A stretch of 64,000 bases of DNA. Source: Neisseria chenwenguii. Lineage in GTDB: Bacteria > Pseudomonadota > Gammaproteobacteria > Burkholderiales > Neisseriaceae. Of this stretch, positions 18,742 through 27,557 are shown piece by piece (within the stretch, counting starts at the first letter, position 1; every line of letters begins with the position of its first letter). Below the pieces are notes generated by a model. The model saw only the letters and a program-made list of their open reading frames with translations. It did no database searches and had not been told where the DNA came from. The position numbers were made by a program, and so were the translations under genes. The stretch is taken from positions 1,364,001 to 1,428,000 of the forward strand of contig NZ_CP022278.1 in NCBI RefSeq assembly GCF_002216145.1, in the 5' to 3' direction.

Positions 18742-19467
18742 ATGTCTCAAATTACCATGCGTCAGATGATTGAAGCCGGTGTCCACTTTGGTCACCAAAC
18801 CCGTTTCTGGAATCCGAAAATGGAACAATACATTTTCGGCGCGCGCAACAAAATTCACATCGTCAACCTGGAAAAAACCCTGCCGCTGTTCCAAGAGGCT
18901 CAAGAAGCTGTACGCCGTCTGGTTGCCAACAAAGGCACTGTACTGTTTGTCGGTACCAAACGCCAAGCGCGCGAAATCATCAAAGAAGAAGCTGTCCGCG
19001 CCGGTATGCCCTACGTTGACTACCGTTGGTTGGGCGGTATGCTGACCAACTACAAAACCGTTAAGCAGTCCATCAAACGTCTGGAAGAAAAATCAGTCGC
19101 TCTGGAAAACGCTGCCGAAAGCGGTTTTAACAAAAAAGAAATCCTCGAAATGCAGCGCGACGTTGAAAAACTTGAGCGTTCGCTCGGCGGCATCAAAAAC
19201 ATGAAAGGCCTGCCCGACGCGATTTTCGTGATTGATACCGGCTACCAAAAAGGCGCGCTGGTCGAAGCCGAAAAATTGGGCATTCCTGTGATTGCCGTTG
19301 TCGATACCAACAACAGCCCCGACGGCGTGAAATACGTTATCCCGGGCAACGACGACTCTGCCAAAGCCATCCGCCTCTACTGCCGCGGCATCGCCGATGC
19401 AGTTTTGGAAGGCAAAAACCAAGCCTTGCAGGAAACCGTCGCTGCGGCGCAAGCCGCTGCCGAGTAA
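18742..19467 (+). CDS. rpsB: 30S ribosomal protein S2
   Basis: The 241-aa product has the S2 signatures [22 protein letters not shown] at the start and [26 protein letters not shown] in the second half. ATG 18742 follows AAGGAATAT. rpsB precedes tsf, the standard bacterial order, with a terminator between them. Confidence 0.98.
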   Translation: MSQITMRQMIEAGVHFGHQTRFWNPKMEQYIFGARNKIHIVNLEKTLPLFQEAQEAVRRLVANKGTVLFVGTKRQAREIIKEEAVRAGMPYVDYRWLGGMLTNYKTVKQSIKRLEEKSVALENAAESGFNKKEILEMQRDVEKLERSLGGIKNMKGLPDAIFVIDTGYQKGALVEAEKLGIPVIAVVDTNNSPDGVKYVIPGNDDSAKAIRLYCRGIADAVLEGKNQALQETVAAAQAAAE

Positions 19468-19477
19468 GGCAGATTGG

Positions 19478-19503
19478 AAAGAGGGGCTTCTTGCCCCTTT
19501 TTT
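19478..19503 (+). terminator. Terminator between rpsB and tsf
   Basis: The AGGGGC / GCCCCT stem has a TTCTT loop and is followed by a T run. An inverted uptake-sequence pair follows at about 19519-19545. It probably lowers tsf read-through from the rpsB promoter. Confidence 0.8.
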
Positions 19504-19607
19504 AAAAAACCGTTTGACTGCCGTCTGAAACATTCAGACGGCCCGAATCGAATTTCCCGCATACGGGGTTTTGACCGTATGTTTCCCAAAATTCAAGGAG
19601 TGTGAAC

Positions 19608-20462
19608 ATGGCAGAAATTACTGCAAAAATGGTTGCCGACCTGCGCGCCGCCACCGGCCTGGGCATGATGGAATGCAAAAAAGCGCTGGTTGAAGCCGAA
19701 GGCAACATGGAAAAAGCCGAAGAAATCCTGCGCATCAAATCCGGCGCGAAAGCAGGCAAACTGGCCGGCCGTACCGCTGCCGAAGGCGTTTTGGCCGTTG
19801 CCGTCGAAGGCAATACCGGTGCATTGGTCGAAGTAAACTGCGAAACCGACTTCGTCGCCAAAGACGCAGGCTTCGTCGCATTTGCCAATTCCGTTGCCAA
19901 AACCGCTGCTGCTAAAAAACCGGCAACCGTCGAAGAATTGAGCGCATTGGTTGAAGAAGAGCGCAAAGCCATCATCGCCAAACTGGGCGAAAACATGTCT
20001 GTCCGCCGTTTCCAAATCATCGAAACCCCGAACAGCCTCGTTGCCTATATCCACGGCGCATTGGCGACCGAAGGCGTATTGGTCGAATACAAAGGCTCCG
20101 AAGAAGCCGCCCGCAAAGTCGGTATGCACATCGTTGCCGCCAAACCGCAATGCGTGTCCGAAGCCGAAGTTGATGCAGATCTGGTTGAAAAAGAACGCCA
20201 CATCTACACCGAACAAGCCATCGCATCCGGTAAACCCGCCGACATCGCCGCTAAAATGGTTGAAGGCCGCATCAAAAAATACCTCGCCGAAGTTACCCTC
20301 AACGGCCAGGCATTTGTAATGAACCCCGACCAAACCGTTGCCCAATTCCTGAAAGAAAACGGCTCCGAAGTGGTTTCATTCGTACGCTACAAAGTTGGCG
20401 ACGGTATCGAAAAAGCCGTGGTGGACTACGCTGCCGAAGTGGCCGCCGCCGCCAAGGTTTAA
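19608..20462 (+). CDS. tsf: Elongation factor Ts
   Basis: The 284-aa guanine-nucleotide exchange factor for EF-Tu. The N-terminal UBA-like motif [30 protein letters not shown] and the core [12 protein letters not shown] are diagnostic. ATG 19608 is supported by AAGGAGTG upstream; an in-frame GTG at 19602 is less likely. Confidence 0.98.
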   Translation: MAEITAKMVADLRAATGLGMMECKKALVEAEGNMEKAEEILRIKSGAKAGKLAGRTAAEGVLAVAVEGNTGALVEVNCETDFVAKDAGFVAFANSVAKTAAAKKPATVEELSALVEEERKAIIAKLGENMSVRRFQIIETPNSLVAYIHGALATEGVLVEYKGSEEAARKVGMHIVAAKPQCVSEAEVDADLVEKERHIYTEQAIASGKPADIAAKMVEGRIKKYLAEVTLNGQAFVMNPDQTVAQFLKENGSEVVSFVRYKVGDGIEKAVVDYAAEVAAAAKV

Positions 20463-20476
20463 TATGCAGCATTAAG

Positions 20477-20515
20477 AAAAGCACCCGGCTTCATTCGGAA
20501 TCGGGTGCTTTTTTT
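20477..20515 (+). terminator. tsf terminator
   Basis: AAGCACCCG / CGGGTGCTT hairpin followed by seven T. Confidence 0.85.
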
Positions 20516-20574
20516 GGAAGGCGGGTTTTGAAAAACAGATGGTTCGGGCGGAAGGTTTTTGGGCAAACCGTTTT

Positions 20575-20607
20575 AAGGCCGTCTGAAAACCGTTTCAGAC
20601 GGCCTTC
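20575..20607. terminator. Inverted uptake-sequence terminator, convergent
   Basis: An AAGGCCGTCTGAA inverted pair lies directly at the 3' end of the minus-strand putative immunity gene and downstream of tsf. Confidence 0.75.
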
Positions 20608-20609
20608 TA

Positions 20610-20822
20610 TCAACGGCCGGACTTCCACTTTTTGATAAAGTCAAAAAAAGTAGCGAAAGCTGCCAAAAAGAGCAGCATGATAACCGTATTCTTATCAAGA
20701 AAAATACTGACGGCGGCTTCCCGGCCGAAATAAATGCCGAACATAATGCAGAAAGCCACCGACATGCCAATGTAATAATACAAAAACTTAAAAAAGAGAT
20801 ATGTTTTGAGATATTGCATCAT
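20610..20822 (-). CDS. Small membrane protein, candidate bacteriocin immunity protein
   Basis: The 70-aa product starts MMQYLKTYLFFKFLYYYIGM after AAGGAATG. Two hydrophobic helices are visible (about residues 8-28 and 38-60) with a basic tail (IKKWKSGR). It lies 52 nt downstream of the putative double-glycine bacteriocin on the same strand. Immunity proteins of class II bacteriocins and microcins are often small membrane proteins encoded right after the toxin, which is the basis for the proposal. No sequence family recognised, so the role is inference from context. Confidence 0.5.
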   Translation of the reverse strand: MMQYLKTYLFFKFLYYYIGMSVAFCIMFGIYFGREAAVSIFLDKNTVIMLLFLAAFATFFDFIKKWKSGR

Positions 20823-20874
20823 CAATACATTCCTTATATTTTTAGTAGCCCGCACGTATCTGATAGTTAGGCAG

Positions 20875-21126
20875 CTATTTCTTCAATTTAGCCAAAGCTT
20901 TGCATTCTGGGCTGTTGCTGGCCGCGAGAGCTCCCCCAGCTATAGCGCCTATCCCTGTGAAATAAGGGCTTTTCGTGAACAGCGCTCCTGCGGTTGCACC
21001 CATGGTAAACCCATTATTTATATCATCACGGCATTCTTTTTCCAGTGCGATGATATCGTCGCAATCTTTGCAACCGGATGCGCCGCCACTGACGAGAATA
21101 TATTCATAACGGTATAATGGCTTCAT
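20875..21126 (-). CDS. Candidate class II (double-glycine) bacteriocin precursor
   Basis: The 83-aa product starts after AAGGAG. Its N-terminus, MKPLYRYEYILVSGG, matches the double-glycine leader consensus (E-x-x-x-V-S-G-G), which peptidase-containing ABC exporters cut after Gly15. The predicted mature part has 68 residues. It starts ASGCKDC, has four Cys (19, 22, 32, 75) and a Gly/Ala-rich hydrophobic core with GxxxG spacings (Gly39, 43, 47, 60, 64), typical of pore-forming class II bacteriocins. A small membrane protein follows. No exporter is in the window; neisserial genomes may encode one elsewhere. Function is inferred. Confidence 0.65.
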   Translation of the reverse strand: MKPLYRYEYILVSGGASGCKDCDDIIALEKECRDDINNGFTMGATAGALFTKSPYFTGIGAIAGGALAASNSPECKALAKLKK

Positions 21127-21186
21127 TTTGAAACTCCTTTAGGTTGTACGTCAAGGTTAAAAGATTATTTGTAACAAAACATCTGA

Positions 21187-21234
21187 TAAGCGCTTATTGG
21201 CGGTAATGATAGTTTGTATCATTTTTATTGTTAA
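21187..21234 (-). promoter_or_regulatory. Promoter with two palindromes upstream of the bacteriocin gene
   Basis: On the minus strand, TTAACA (21229-21234), 17 bp and TATCAT (21206-21211) form a sigma-70-like promoter. The palindrome AATGATA-N5-TATCATT (21205-21223) spans the -10, and TAAGCGCTTA (21187-21196) lies just downstream, so transcription is probably repressed or induced by a dimeric regulator. Confidence 0.5.
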
Positions 21235-21482
21235 CCTAATTTGTTTTATAACCACTTGAAATATAACCATATTGTATAAAACGAGATGTTGCGGAATGCC
21301 TGCGGGCGTAACCGAGCCAAGTGTGCGGCTTGCCCTGCGCGGGCACCTTTAATGCTTTGAAAAACAAAAATAGAAGCACTACAATCACTGCGGTTGCAGA
21401 AAACGTTTGTCCAATCTATCGAGAGGCCGTCTGAAAACATTTCAAACGGCCGATAGCCAACCCGAAGAAAGCAAGGTATCCC

Positions 21483-22202
21483 ATGACACAGCAAACAAAA
21501 TACAAACGCGTTTTATTGAAACTTTCCGGCGAAGCCCTGATGGGCAAAGACGCATTCGGCATCAACCGCGACACCATCATGCAGATTGTCGGCCAAGTCA
21601 AAGAAATCGTTGATTTGGGCGTACAGGTCGGCGTAGTGGTCGGCGGCGGCAACATCTTCCGCGGCGTCTCCGCCCAAGCCGGCAGCATGGACCGCGCCAC
21701 CGCAGACTACATGGGCATGATGGCCACCGTCATGAACGCCCTCGCCCTCAAAGACGCCTTCGAATCACTCGGTCTCAAAGCCCGCGTCCAATCCGCCCTC
21801 TCCATGCAGCAGATTGCCGAAACCTACGCCCGCCCCAAAGCCATTCAGTATCTCGAAGAAGGCAAAGTCGTCATCTTCGCCGCCGGCACCGGCAACCCCT
21901 TCTTCACCACCGACACCGCCGCCGCCCTGCGCGGCGCGGAAATGAACTGCGACGTGATGCTCAAAGCCACCAACGTCGACGGCATGTACACTGCCGACCC
22001 GAAAAAAGACCCGTCGGCCACCCGCTACGAAACCATTACCTTTGACGAAGCCATCGAGAAAAACCTCAAAGTGATGGACGCCACCGCCTTTACCCTCTGC
22101 CGCGAACGCAAACTCAACATCGTCGTGTTCGGCATCGCCAAAGAAGGCGCCCTCAAGCGCGTGGTTTCGGGCGAAGACGAAGGCACATTGGTTCATTGCT
22201 GA
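21483..22202 (+). CDS. pyrH: UMP kinase
   Basis: The 239-aa amino-acid-kinase-fold enzyme phosphorylates UMP to UDP with ATP. It begins [21 protein letters not shown]; the GGGNIFRG and [16 protein letters not shown] motifs bind nucleotide and substrate. Usual bacterial order is rpsB-tsf-pyrH; here about 1 kb with the bacteriocin pair separates tsf and pyrH. Confidence 0.97.
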   Translation: MTQQTKYKRVLLKLSGEALMGKDAFGINRDTIMQIVGQVKEIVDLGVQVGVVVGGGNIFRGVSAQAGSMDRATADYMGMMATVMNALALKDAFESLGLKARVQSALSMQQIAETYARPKAIQYLEEGKVVIFAAGTGNPFFTTDTAAALRGAEMNCDVMLKATNVDGMYTADPKKDPSATRYETITFDEAIEKNLKVMDATAFTLCRERKLNIVVFGIAKEGALKRVVSGEDEGTLVHC

Positions 22203-22224
22203 TTTTTTAGGCTGGAAAACGGTA

Positions 22225-22254
22225 AAGGCCGTCTGAAGATTTTCAGACGGCCTG
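22225..22254 (+). terminator. pyrH terminator (inverted uptake sequences)
   Basis: AAGGCCGTCTGAA and its inverse complement form a hairpin 23 bp after the stop. Confidence 0.75.
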
Positions 22255-22280
22255 TTTTTATCTGGAAGCACTAAGATGTT

Positions 22281-22305
22281 GTAGGTTGGATTCTTGAATC
22301 CGACA
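22281..22305. repeat. Interspersed repeat GTAGGTTGGATTCTTGAATC
   Basis: This 25-bp sequence, itself palindromic around TTCTTGAA, recurs with one or two changes at 34743-34767. Confidence 0.6.
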
Positions 22306-22323
22306 AAACAACCTTGTGATGGT

Positions 22324-22572
22324 TCAGCGGTATATCACATGAGGGGGAATCCATCGAAATCCAGCCCCTTGCATACAGGCGATAAGCATTCGCCTCTCCC
22401 TCTCGGGTGTTACTTTGCTATTTGTTCCAACTGAGTATATGCATTTCTCGTGAAATGTTTGTGTGTCGGTTCTTGTAACGCCTTCACGATACCAACGACC
22501 TGGTACTTGTACGGAGGAGGAACACCCTGCGATCAGCAACAAAGTAGCTATAGTTAATGTGTTTTTTCTCAT
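22324..22572 (-). CDS. Small lipoprotein, 82 aa
   Basis: It starts MRKNTLTIATLLLIAGCSSS, a clear lipoprotein signal with lipobox LIAGC. The mature part has two further Cys and a CMQGAGFRW motif near the end, a pattern seen in small envelope lipoproteins. It starts 10 nt after the stop of a 41-aa proline-rich gene, so the two are probably one operon. Function unknown. The longer frame from 22611 would overlap the upstream gene. Confidence 0.65.
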   Translation of the reverse strand: MRKNTLTIATLLLIAGCSSSVQVPGRWYREGVTRTDTQTFHEKCIYSVGTNSKVTPERERRMLIACMQGAGFRWIPPHVIYR

Positions 22573-22582
22573 TTGTTTGCTT

Positions 22583-22708
22583 TTATCTTTTACTTTTAGG
22601 TTCATTACCACGGCCTTTGCCTGAAGGGTTTCCGGTTTTGCTTGGATAATTGGGATTGAGAGGGGTTGGTCTACCTGTTTTACTCGGAAAGTTAGGGTTT
22701 GTTGCCAT
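22583..22708 (-). CDS. 41-aa Asn/Pro-rich repeat protein
   Basis: ATG 22708 follows AAGGA. The product contains NPNFPSKTGRP and, eleven residues on, NPNYPSKTGNP, then a basic Gly-rich tail (GKGRGNEPKSKR). The repeat, the ribosome-binding site and the close coupling to the lipoprotein gene argue that it is real. No family recognised and no signal peptide. Confidence 0.5.
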   Translation of the reverse strand: MATNPNFPSKTGRPTPLNPNYPSKTGNPSGKGRGNEPKSKR

Positions 22709-22856
22709 AATGTTGATCCTTTGAAAAATCCTTAGAAATTTGCCAAGAAACGGCAAGCGGGATAATATCCTGTTAAATTGATGTTTCTCAATCTGGAAAA
22801 ACGGTTTTTAAGACCGATTTTCGGTTTAAAATCCCGAATATTTACAAGGAATTAAA

Positions 22857-23259
22857 ATGGCAGTCAACGACAAAATCCGTGCCTTGCGCGAGTTGAACAA
22901 CTGGTCGCAGGAGGATATGGCGGAGCGCATGAATATTTCCAAAAGCAGCTATTCCCGCCTTGAGCGCGATGAGAGTAAATTGGAATTTGTCAAAATTGGA
23001 AAAACTGGCTGCTATTTTTAAGATTGATATTGCGGAATTGATAACATCTGATGACAAAGGATTGTTTTTGCTGATTGGTGCAAACAGCGGAGACAATACC
23101 AATTATTACGGCAATCCCGAAATAGCGGTTGAATTGGAAAAACTGAAATTAAGTCTGAAACATACGCAGGAGTTGCTGCTGATAAAAGATGAAATGTTGG
23201 CACAGAAAAACAATGAAATCGAAGCGCTAAAATCGTTGCTGGCTGTGTTGCAGAAATAG
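22857..23259 (+). pseudogene. XRE-family regulator, frameshifted
   Basis: ATG 22857 (AAGGA upstream) gives MAVNDKIRALRELNNWSQEDMAERMN..., a typical XRE helix-turn-helix, but the frame ends soon after LERDESKLEF. The continuation (LSKLEKLAAIFKIDIAELI, then a coiled-coil tail) lies in the next frame and runs to 23259. One surplus base near 22982-22990 (TTGGAATTTG) explains it. The intact protein would be about 133 aa. Confidence 0.7.
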
Positions 23260-23260
23260 G

Positions 23261-23302
23261 CAAAGGCCGTCTGAAAAGAAAGTTCTTTTCAGACGGCCTT
23301 TG
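23261..23302 (+). terminator. Inverted uptake-sequence terminator
   Basis: AAAGGCCGTCTGAAAAGAA pairs with its inverse complement across a short loop, directly after the XRE pseudogene stop. Confidence 0.8.
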
Positions 23303-23613
23303 GTTTTGGGGGTAAACAGGTTCGGATATTTTTCAGACGGCCTGATGCCGGTTGCGCGACAAAAGGCCGTCTGAAAAACGGCAGAAACGCCGTCCTCCGC
23401 CATATTGTGGCAAATCGGCAATGTTTGCCCGTTTTTACATAAAACGCATAGGCGGCGGGTGTTCCCGTTGCAGCGGGCTTAGACGGCGGGCAGGTTGTGA
23501 GGCTGGGTTTTTGTGTAAAATATTTTTGCGTTTCAGACGGCCTGACGGATTGAATAGCCAAGATTTGCACGGTAAACTTACGCAATTAAAAATTTTTATG
23601 AATTACTCACAAA

Positions 23614-24333
23614 ATGAAACCCGCTTTTGACGTAAAGTCAGCCCGTCTGGATGTGCTGGCTGTTCATCTGCATACCGCAGATCTAACCGAATTAGAAGAT
23701 TTTCTAAGCCGCCGCGCAGGGCAGCTGCGCGAATTGGAATATATGCCGCTGGTGTTGGATGTTCAGGATTTCGAGTATCCCGAATCGCTGAATCTGGCGG
23801 CGGTGATTTCGCTGTTTGCCCGCTACGGGATGCAGATTTTGGGGCTGCGTCACGAGAGCGAGGTGTGGGCGCCTTATGCGGCGCGGTTCCATTTGGTGTT
23901 CAACCGCAGCGATAAAAACGGCGAAACGTCGCAGGCGGCCGCTACGGTTGCGGCTGCGCCAGTACCCGCGCCGGTTCAGGCGACCGTTATCAGCAATCCG
24001 ACCGTATTGATCAGTACGCCCGTGCGCACCGGTCAGCAGGTTTATGCGGAAAACGGCGATTTGATCGTTACCGGAAATGTGAGCCAGGGCGCGGAACTTA
24101 TCGCCGACGGCAATATCCATATTTATGCGCCGATGCGCGGCCGTGCGCTGGCCGGTGCGAAAGGCAATAAAGACGCACGCATCTTTATCCATTCCATGCA
24201 GGCGGAGCTTGTGTCCGTCGCGGGGATTTACCGCAATTTCGAGCAGGATCTGCCCGCTCATCTGCATAAAAAACCCGTACAGGTTTCGTTGCAGGATAAC
24301 CGTTTGGTCATCGCTGCAATCGACGCCAAATAA
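23614..24333 (+). CDS. minC: Septum site-determining protein MinC
   Basis: The 239-aa FtsZ-assembly inhibitor of the Min system. The N-terminal domain MKPAFDVKSARLDVLAVHL and the C-terminal beta-helix (YAENGDLIVTGNVSQGAELIADGNIHIYAPMRGRALAG) that binds MinD are clear. The start has no good Shine-Dalgarno. An 10-codon frame (ATG 23598 to TGA 23630) overlaps it and could influence initiation. First gene of minC-minD-minE-oxyR. Confidence 0.96.
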   Translation: MKPAFDVKSARLDVLAVHLHTADLTELEDFLSRRAGQLRELEYMPLVLDVQDFEYPESLNLAAVISLFARYGMQILGLRHESEVWAPYAARFHLVFNRSDKNGETSQAAATVAAAPVPAPVQATVISNPTVLISTPVRTGQQVYAENGDLIVTGNVSQGAELIADGNIHIYAPMRGRALAGAKGNKDARIFIHSMQAELVSVAGIYRNFEQDLPAHLHKKPVQVSLQDNRLVIAAIDAK

Positions 24334-24365
24334 CTATTCTTAAGTATCTGAAAAAAGGAAATATC

Positions 24366-25178
24366 GTGGCAAAAATCATCGTAGTGACTTCCGGTAAAGG
24401 CGGCGTGGGCAAAACCACGACCAGCGCCAGTATTGCATCAGGTTTGGCCTTGCGCGGTCACAAAACCGCGGTTATCGACTTCGACGTCGGCTTGCGCAAC
24501 CTCGACCTGATTATGGGTTGCGAACGCCGCGTCGTCTATGACTTGATCAACGTCATTCAGGGCGAAGCCACGCTCAACCAAGCGTTGATTAAAGACAAAA
24601 ACTGCGAAAACCTCTATATTCTGCCCGCGTCGCAAACCCGCGACAAAGACGCACTTTCCCGTGACGGCGTCGAAAAAGTGATGAACGAGTTGACTGGCGA
24701 AATGGGTTTTGAATATGTAATCTGCGATTCGCCCGCAGGTATCGAAACAGGCGCCCTTATGGCACTTTATTTTGCCGACGAAGCCATCATTACCACCAAC
24801 CCCGAAGTTTCCAGCGTGCGCGACTCCGACCGCATCTTGGGCATTCTGCAAAGCAAATCGCGCAAAGCAGAGCAGGGCGGTACGGTGAAAGAACACCTGC
24901 TGATTACCCGCTACTCTCCTGAGCGCGTTGCCAAAGGCGAAATGCTGTCGGTTCAGGATATTTGCGACATTCTGCGCATTCCGCTTATCGGCGTGATTCC
25001 CGAATCGCAAAACGTGTTGCAGGCATCTAACGCCGGCGAACCGGTAATCCACCAGCAAGACGCCGTTGCCGCCGAAGCCTATAAAGACGTGATTGCCCGC
25101 CTGCTCGGCGAAAACCGCGAAATGCGTTTCCTCGACGCCGAGAAAAAAGGCTTCTTCAAACGACTGTTCGGAGGTTAA
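24366..25178 (+). CDS. minD: Septum site-determining ATPase MinD
   Basis: The 270-aa ParA/MinD-type ATPase has the deviant Walker A GKGGVGKTT (residues 10-18) and a C-terminal amphipathic helix (KKGFFKRLFGG) for membrane binding. It recruits MinC to block polar division and oscillates with MinE. GTG start at 24366 with AAGGAAA upstream. Confidence 0.98.
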   Translation: MAKIIVVTSGKGGVGKTTTSASIASGLALRGHKTAVIDFDVGLRNLDLIMGCERRVVYDLINVIQGEATLNQALIKDKNCENLYILPASQTRDKDALSRDGVEKVMNELTGEMGFEYVICDSPAGIETGALMALYFADEAIITTNPEVSSVRDSDRILGILQSKSRKAEQGGTVKEHLLITRYSPERVAKGEMLSVQDICDILRIPLIGVIPESQNVLQASNAGEPVIHQQDAVAAEAYKDVIARLLGENREMRFLDAEKKGFFKRLFGG

Positions 25179-25181
25179 GCT

Positions 25182-25442
25182 ATGTCGTTGATTGATATGC
25201 TTTTTGGCAGAAAGCCCAAAACCGCCAATGTCGCCCGCGACCGTCTGCAAATCATCATTGCGCAGGAGCGCGCGCAGGAAGAAGCGCCCGACTACCTGCC
25301 GACTTTGCGCAAAGAATTGCTGGAAGTCTTGTCGAAATACGTTCACGCCTCTTTAGATGATATCCGTATTTCGCAGGAAAAACACAACGGTATGGACGTT
25401 CTCGAACTCAACATCACGCTGCCGGAACAAAAAAAGGTTTGA
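25182..25442 (+). CDS. minE: Cell division topological specificity factor MinE
   Basis: The 86-aa product starts [25 protein letters not shown], the anti-MinC/D domain that stimulates MinD ATPase, followed by the dimeric topological domain. It starts 3 nt after minD. Confidence 0.97.
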   Translation: MSLIDMLFGRKPKTANVARDRLQIIIAQERAQEEAPDYLPTLRKELLEVLSKYVHASLDDIRISQEKHNGMDVLELNITLPEQKKV

Positions 25443-25445
25443 TTC

Positions 25446-26366
25446 ATGACGCTGACCGAACTGCGTTACATCGTTGCCGTCGCGCAGGAGCGCCATTTCG
25501 GCCGCGCCGCGCGCCGCTGCTTTGTCAGCCAGCCCACCCTTTCCATCGCCATCAAAAAGCTGGAAGAAGAGCTGTCGGTATCGCTGTTTGACCGCAGCAG
25601 CAACGACATCATCACTACCGACGCGGGCGAGCGCATCGTCGCCCAAGCCCGCCGCGTATTGGAAGAGGCCGATTTAATCAAACATTTGGCCAACGAAGAG
25701 CAAAACGAGCTCGAAGGCTCGTTCAAACTCGGCCTCATCTTCACCGTTGCCCCCTATCTTCTGCCCAAGCTGATTGTATCGTTGCGCGAAGTCGCTCCCA
25801 AAATGCCGCTGATGCTCGAAGAAAACTACACCCACATCCTGACCGAATCGCTCAAGCGCGGCGATGTGGATGCCATCGTCGTCGCCGAGCCGTTTCACGA
25901 AACCGGCATCGTGACCGAACCCCTATACGACGAACCTTTCTTCGTCATCGTTCCCAAAGGCCACCACTTTGAAGAACTCGATTCCGTCACTCCGCACCTC
26001 TTGGCTCAAGAACAGGTTTTGCTGCTGACCGAAGGCAACTGTATGCGCGACCAGATTTTATCAAGCTGTTCCGAGCTGGCCGCCAAACAGAAAATCCAAG
26101 GCTTGACCAACACCCTGCAAGGCAGCTCGATCAACACCATCCGCCACATGGTTGCCAGCGGCCTCGCCATCAGCGTCATGCCCGCCACCGCGCTGACCGA
26201 AAATGACCACCTGCTGTTCAGCATCATCCCGTTTGAAGCGCCCGCCCCGCAGCGCCGCGTCGTCTTGGCCTACCGCCGCAACTTCGTGCGCCCCAAAGCC
26301 CTGACCGCCCTGCACAGCGCCATTTTAGGCTCGCATCTCAACGGCGTGAGTTTCGTAAAAGAATAG
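25446..26366 (+). CDS. oxyR: Peroxide-sensing LysR-type regulator OxyR
   Basis: The 306-aa LysR-type activator/repressor has an N-terminal winged HTH (TELRYIVAVAQERHFGRAARR) and the redox pair Cys199 and Cys208 in EGNCMRDQILSSC, which forms a disulfide on peroxide exposure. It starts 3 nt after minE, so it is probably cotranscribed with the min genes. Confidence 0.95.
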   Translation: MTLTELRYIVAVAQERHFGRAARRCFVSQPTLSIAIKKLEEELSVSLFDRSSNDIITTDAGERIVAQARRVLEEADLIKHLANEEQNELEGSFKLGLIFTVAPYLLPKLIVSLREVAPKMPLMLEENYTHILTESLKRGDVDAIVVAEPFHETGIVTEPLYDEPFFVIVPKGHHFEELDSVTPHLLAQEQVLLLTEGNCMRDQILSSCSELAAKQKIQGLTNTLQGSSINTIRHMVASGLAISVMPATALTENDHLLFSIIPFEAPAPQRRVVLAYRRNFVRPKALTALHSAILGSHLNGVSFVKE

Positions 26367-26391
26367 CCGTTTGGCGGATTTGGCAGACTAA

Positions 26392-26447
26392 AGATGCCGT
26401 CTGATACTTCGGTTACTGAGCGTAGCCGAAGTATCAGACGGCATCTT
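26392..26447 (+). terminator. oxyR terminator
   Basis: Perfect 22-bp arms (AAGATGCCGTCTGATACTTC... and inverse complement) form a strong hairpin after oxyR; the arms contain an uptake-sequence variant. Confidence 0.85.
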
Positions 26448-26480
26448 ACTTTTCCTACCCGCCAAAAAACAGCCAAACGC

Positions 26481-26509
26481 TTGACACACACACCAAACAC
26501 CTGTATAGT
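26481..26509 (+). promoter_or_regulatory. Promoter of the initiator tRNA gene
   Basis: TTGACA (26481-26486), 17-bp spacer, TATAGT (26504-26509), 14 bp before the tRNA. Confidence 0.8.
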
Positions 26510-26522
26510 TCAAATCTCCTGC

Positions 26523-26599
<77 letters not shown>

Positions 26600-26607
26600 A
26601 ATACAGA

Positions 26608-26638
26608 AAGGCCATCTGAAAACAGATGGCCTTTTTTC
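26608..26638 (+). terminator. Terminator after tRNA-fMet
   Basis: AAAGGCCATCTG / CAGATGGCCTTT hairpin plus T run; the arms are an uptake-sequence-like GCCATCTGAA variant. Confidence 0.8.
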
Positions 26639-26716
26639 CATCCGATGCTTTCCCCTTGCCTGCAAATACTCGATGTATTAACATCAATACATCAAACAGC
26701 CGAAAGGAGCATCACC

Positions 26717-26974
26717 ATGCACACATACAGCAGCCGCGAATTCAACCAACGCACCAGCCAAGCCCAAAAAGCTGCGCACAGCGGGCCCGTTTTCATTACC
26801 AACCGCGGCAAACCCGATTTGGTATTAATCAGTCATGAAGAGTATTTACGGCTTTCGGGGAAATTCCAATCCGCGCTCGACGTTTTAACCAATATCGAAC
26901 CCGATGCCAGCGAAATCGAGCTCGAAATTCCCCCGCGCAGCAGAGCGCAGCGCCGTCCCGTGGAGTTTGACTGA
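26717..26974 (+). CDS. Type II antitoxin, Phd/YefM family
   Basis: The 85-aa product starts MHTYSSREFNQRTSQAQKAA after AAAGGAG, with the Phd signature GPVFITNRGKPDLVLISHEEYLRL. The N-terminal part binds DNA and the acidic C-terminus (EIELEIPPRSRAQRRPVEFD) wraps the toxin. Its TGA overlaps the toxin ATG (TGATG), so the pair is translationally coupled and likely autoregulated. Confidence 0.9.
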   Translation: MHTYSSREFNQRTSQAQKAAHSGPVFITNRGKPDLVLISHEEYLRLSGKFQSALDVLTNIEPDASEIELEIPPRSRAQRRPVEFD

Positions 26975-27393
26975 TGTATCTGCTCGACACCAACGCAATC
27001 AGCGAAATGCGCAAAGCCAAGCGCGGCAAGGCTGATGAAGGATTTACCGAATGGCTGTCCAAAGCAGACAAAACATTTTTCTACACCAGCGCCGTCGTCA
27101 TGATGGAACTCGAGTGCGGCGTCTTGAGCATGGAGCGCAAAGACAAAGCGCAAGGCGCGGTATTGCGCGCATGGTTGGAAGCCGTTAAGGCCGACTTATT
27201 CTACTGCCGCATCCTGCCCATCGACGAAACCACCGCCGAAATCTGCGCCACCCTGCACATCCCCGACAAAAGTCCCGAAAACGACTCATGGATCGCCGCC
27301 ACCGCCAAACAACACCGCCTGATCCTGATTACCCGCAACGAAACCGATTTCGAGCGCACGGGCGTGAAGCTGTTTAACCCGTTTAGCGGCTGA
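26974..27393 (+). CDS. PIN-domain toxin, VapC/FitB type
   Basis: The 139-aa PIN nuclease has conserved acidic residues Asp5 (YLLDTN), Glu45 (MMELECG), Asp104 (NDSWIAATA) and Asp125 (NETDF) around the metal site. FitB/VapC toxins cut tRNA or other structured RNA. It is fused in operon with a Phd-type antitoxin rather than a VapB/FitA one, a mix seen in several genomes. Confidence 0.9.
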   Translation: MYLLDTNAISEMRKAKRGKADEGFTEWLSKADKTFFYTSAVVMMELECGVLSMERKDKAQGAVLRAWLEAVKADLFYCRILPIDETTAEICATLHIPDKSPENDSWIAATAKQHRLILITRNETDFERTGVKLFNPFSG

Positions 27394-27408
27394 TTTTTCA
27401 AAGCCGCC

Positions 27409-27557
27409 GTAGGTACGCTTAGCCGCCCCAAGCGGCGTAACCGTACAAACCCTGCCAGCCATACGGTATAACCCGCCACCCGCCGCTTTTTTCAGACGGC
27501 ATCTTCTTCCAAACGGCGTTGCGTACGGTTACGGCGTACCGCCTAACCGTACCTACG
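27409..27557. repeat. Palindromic repeat element A (GTAGGTACGGTTAG family)
   Basis: The left end (GTAGGTACGCTTAGCCGCCC, from 27409) and the inverted right end (GCCTAACCGTACCTAC, to 27556) flank about 80 bp including an uptake sequence. The same ends occur in elements B and C. No coding capacity. Confidence 0.6.
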
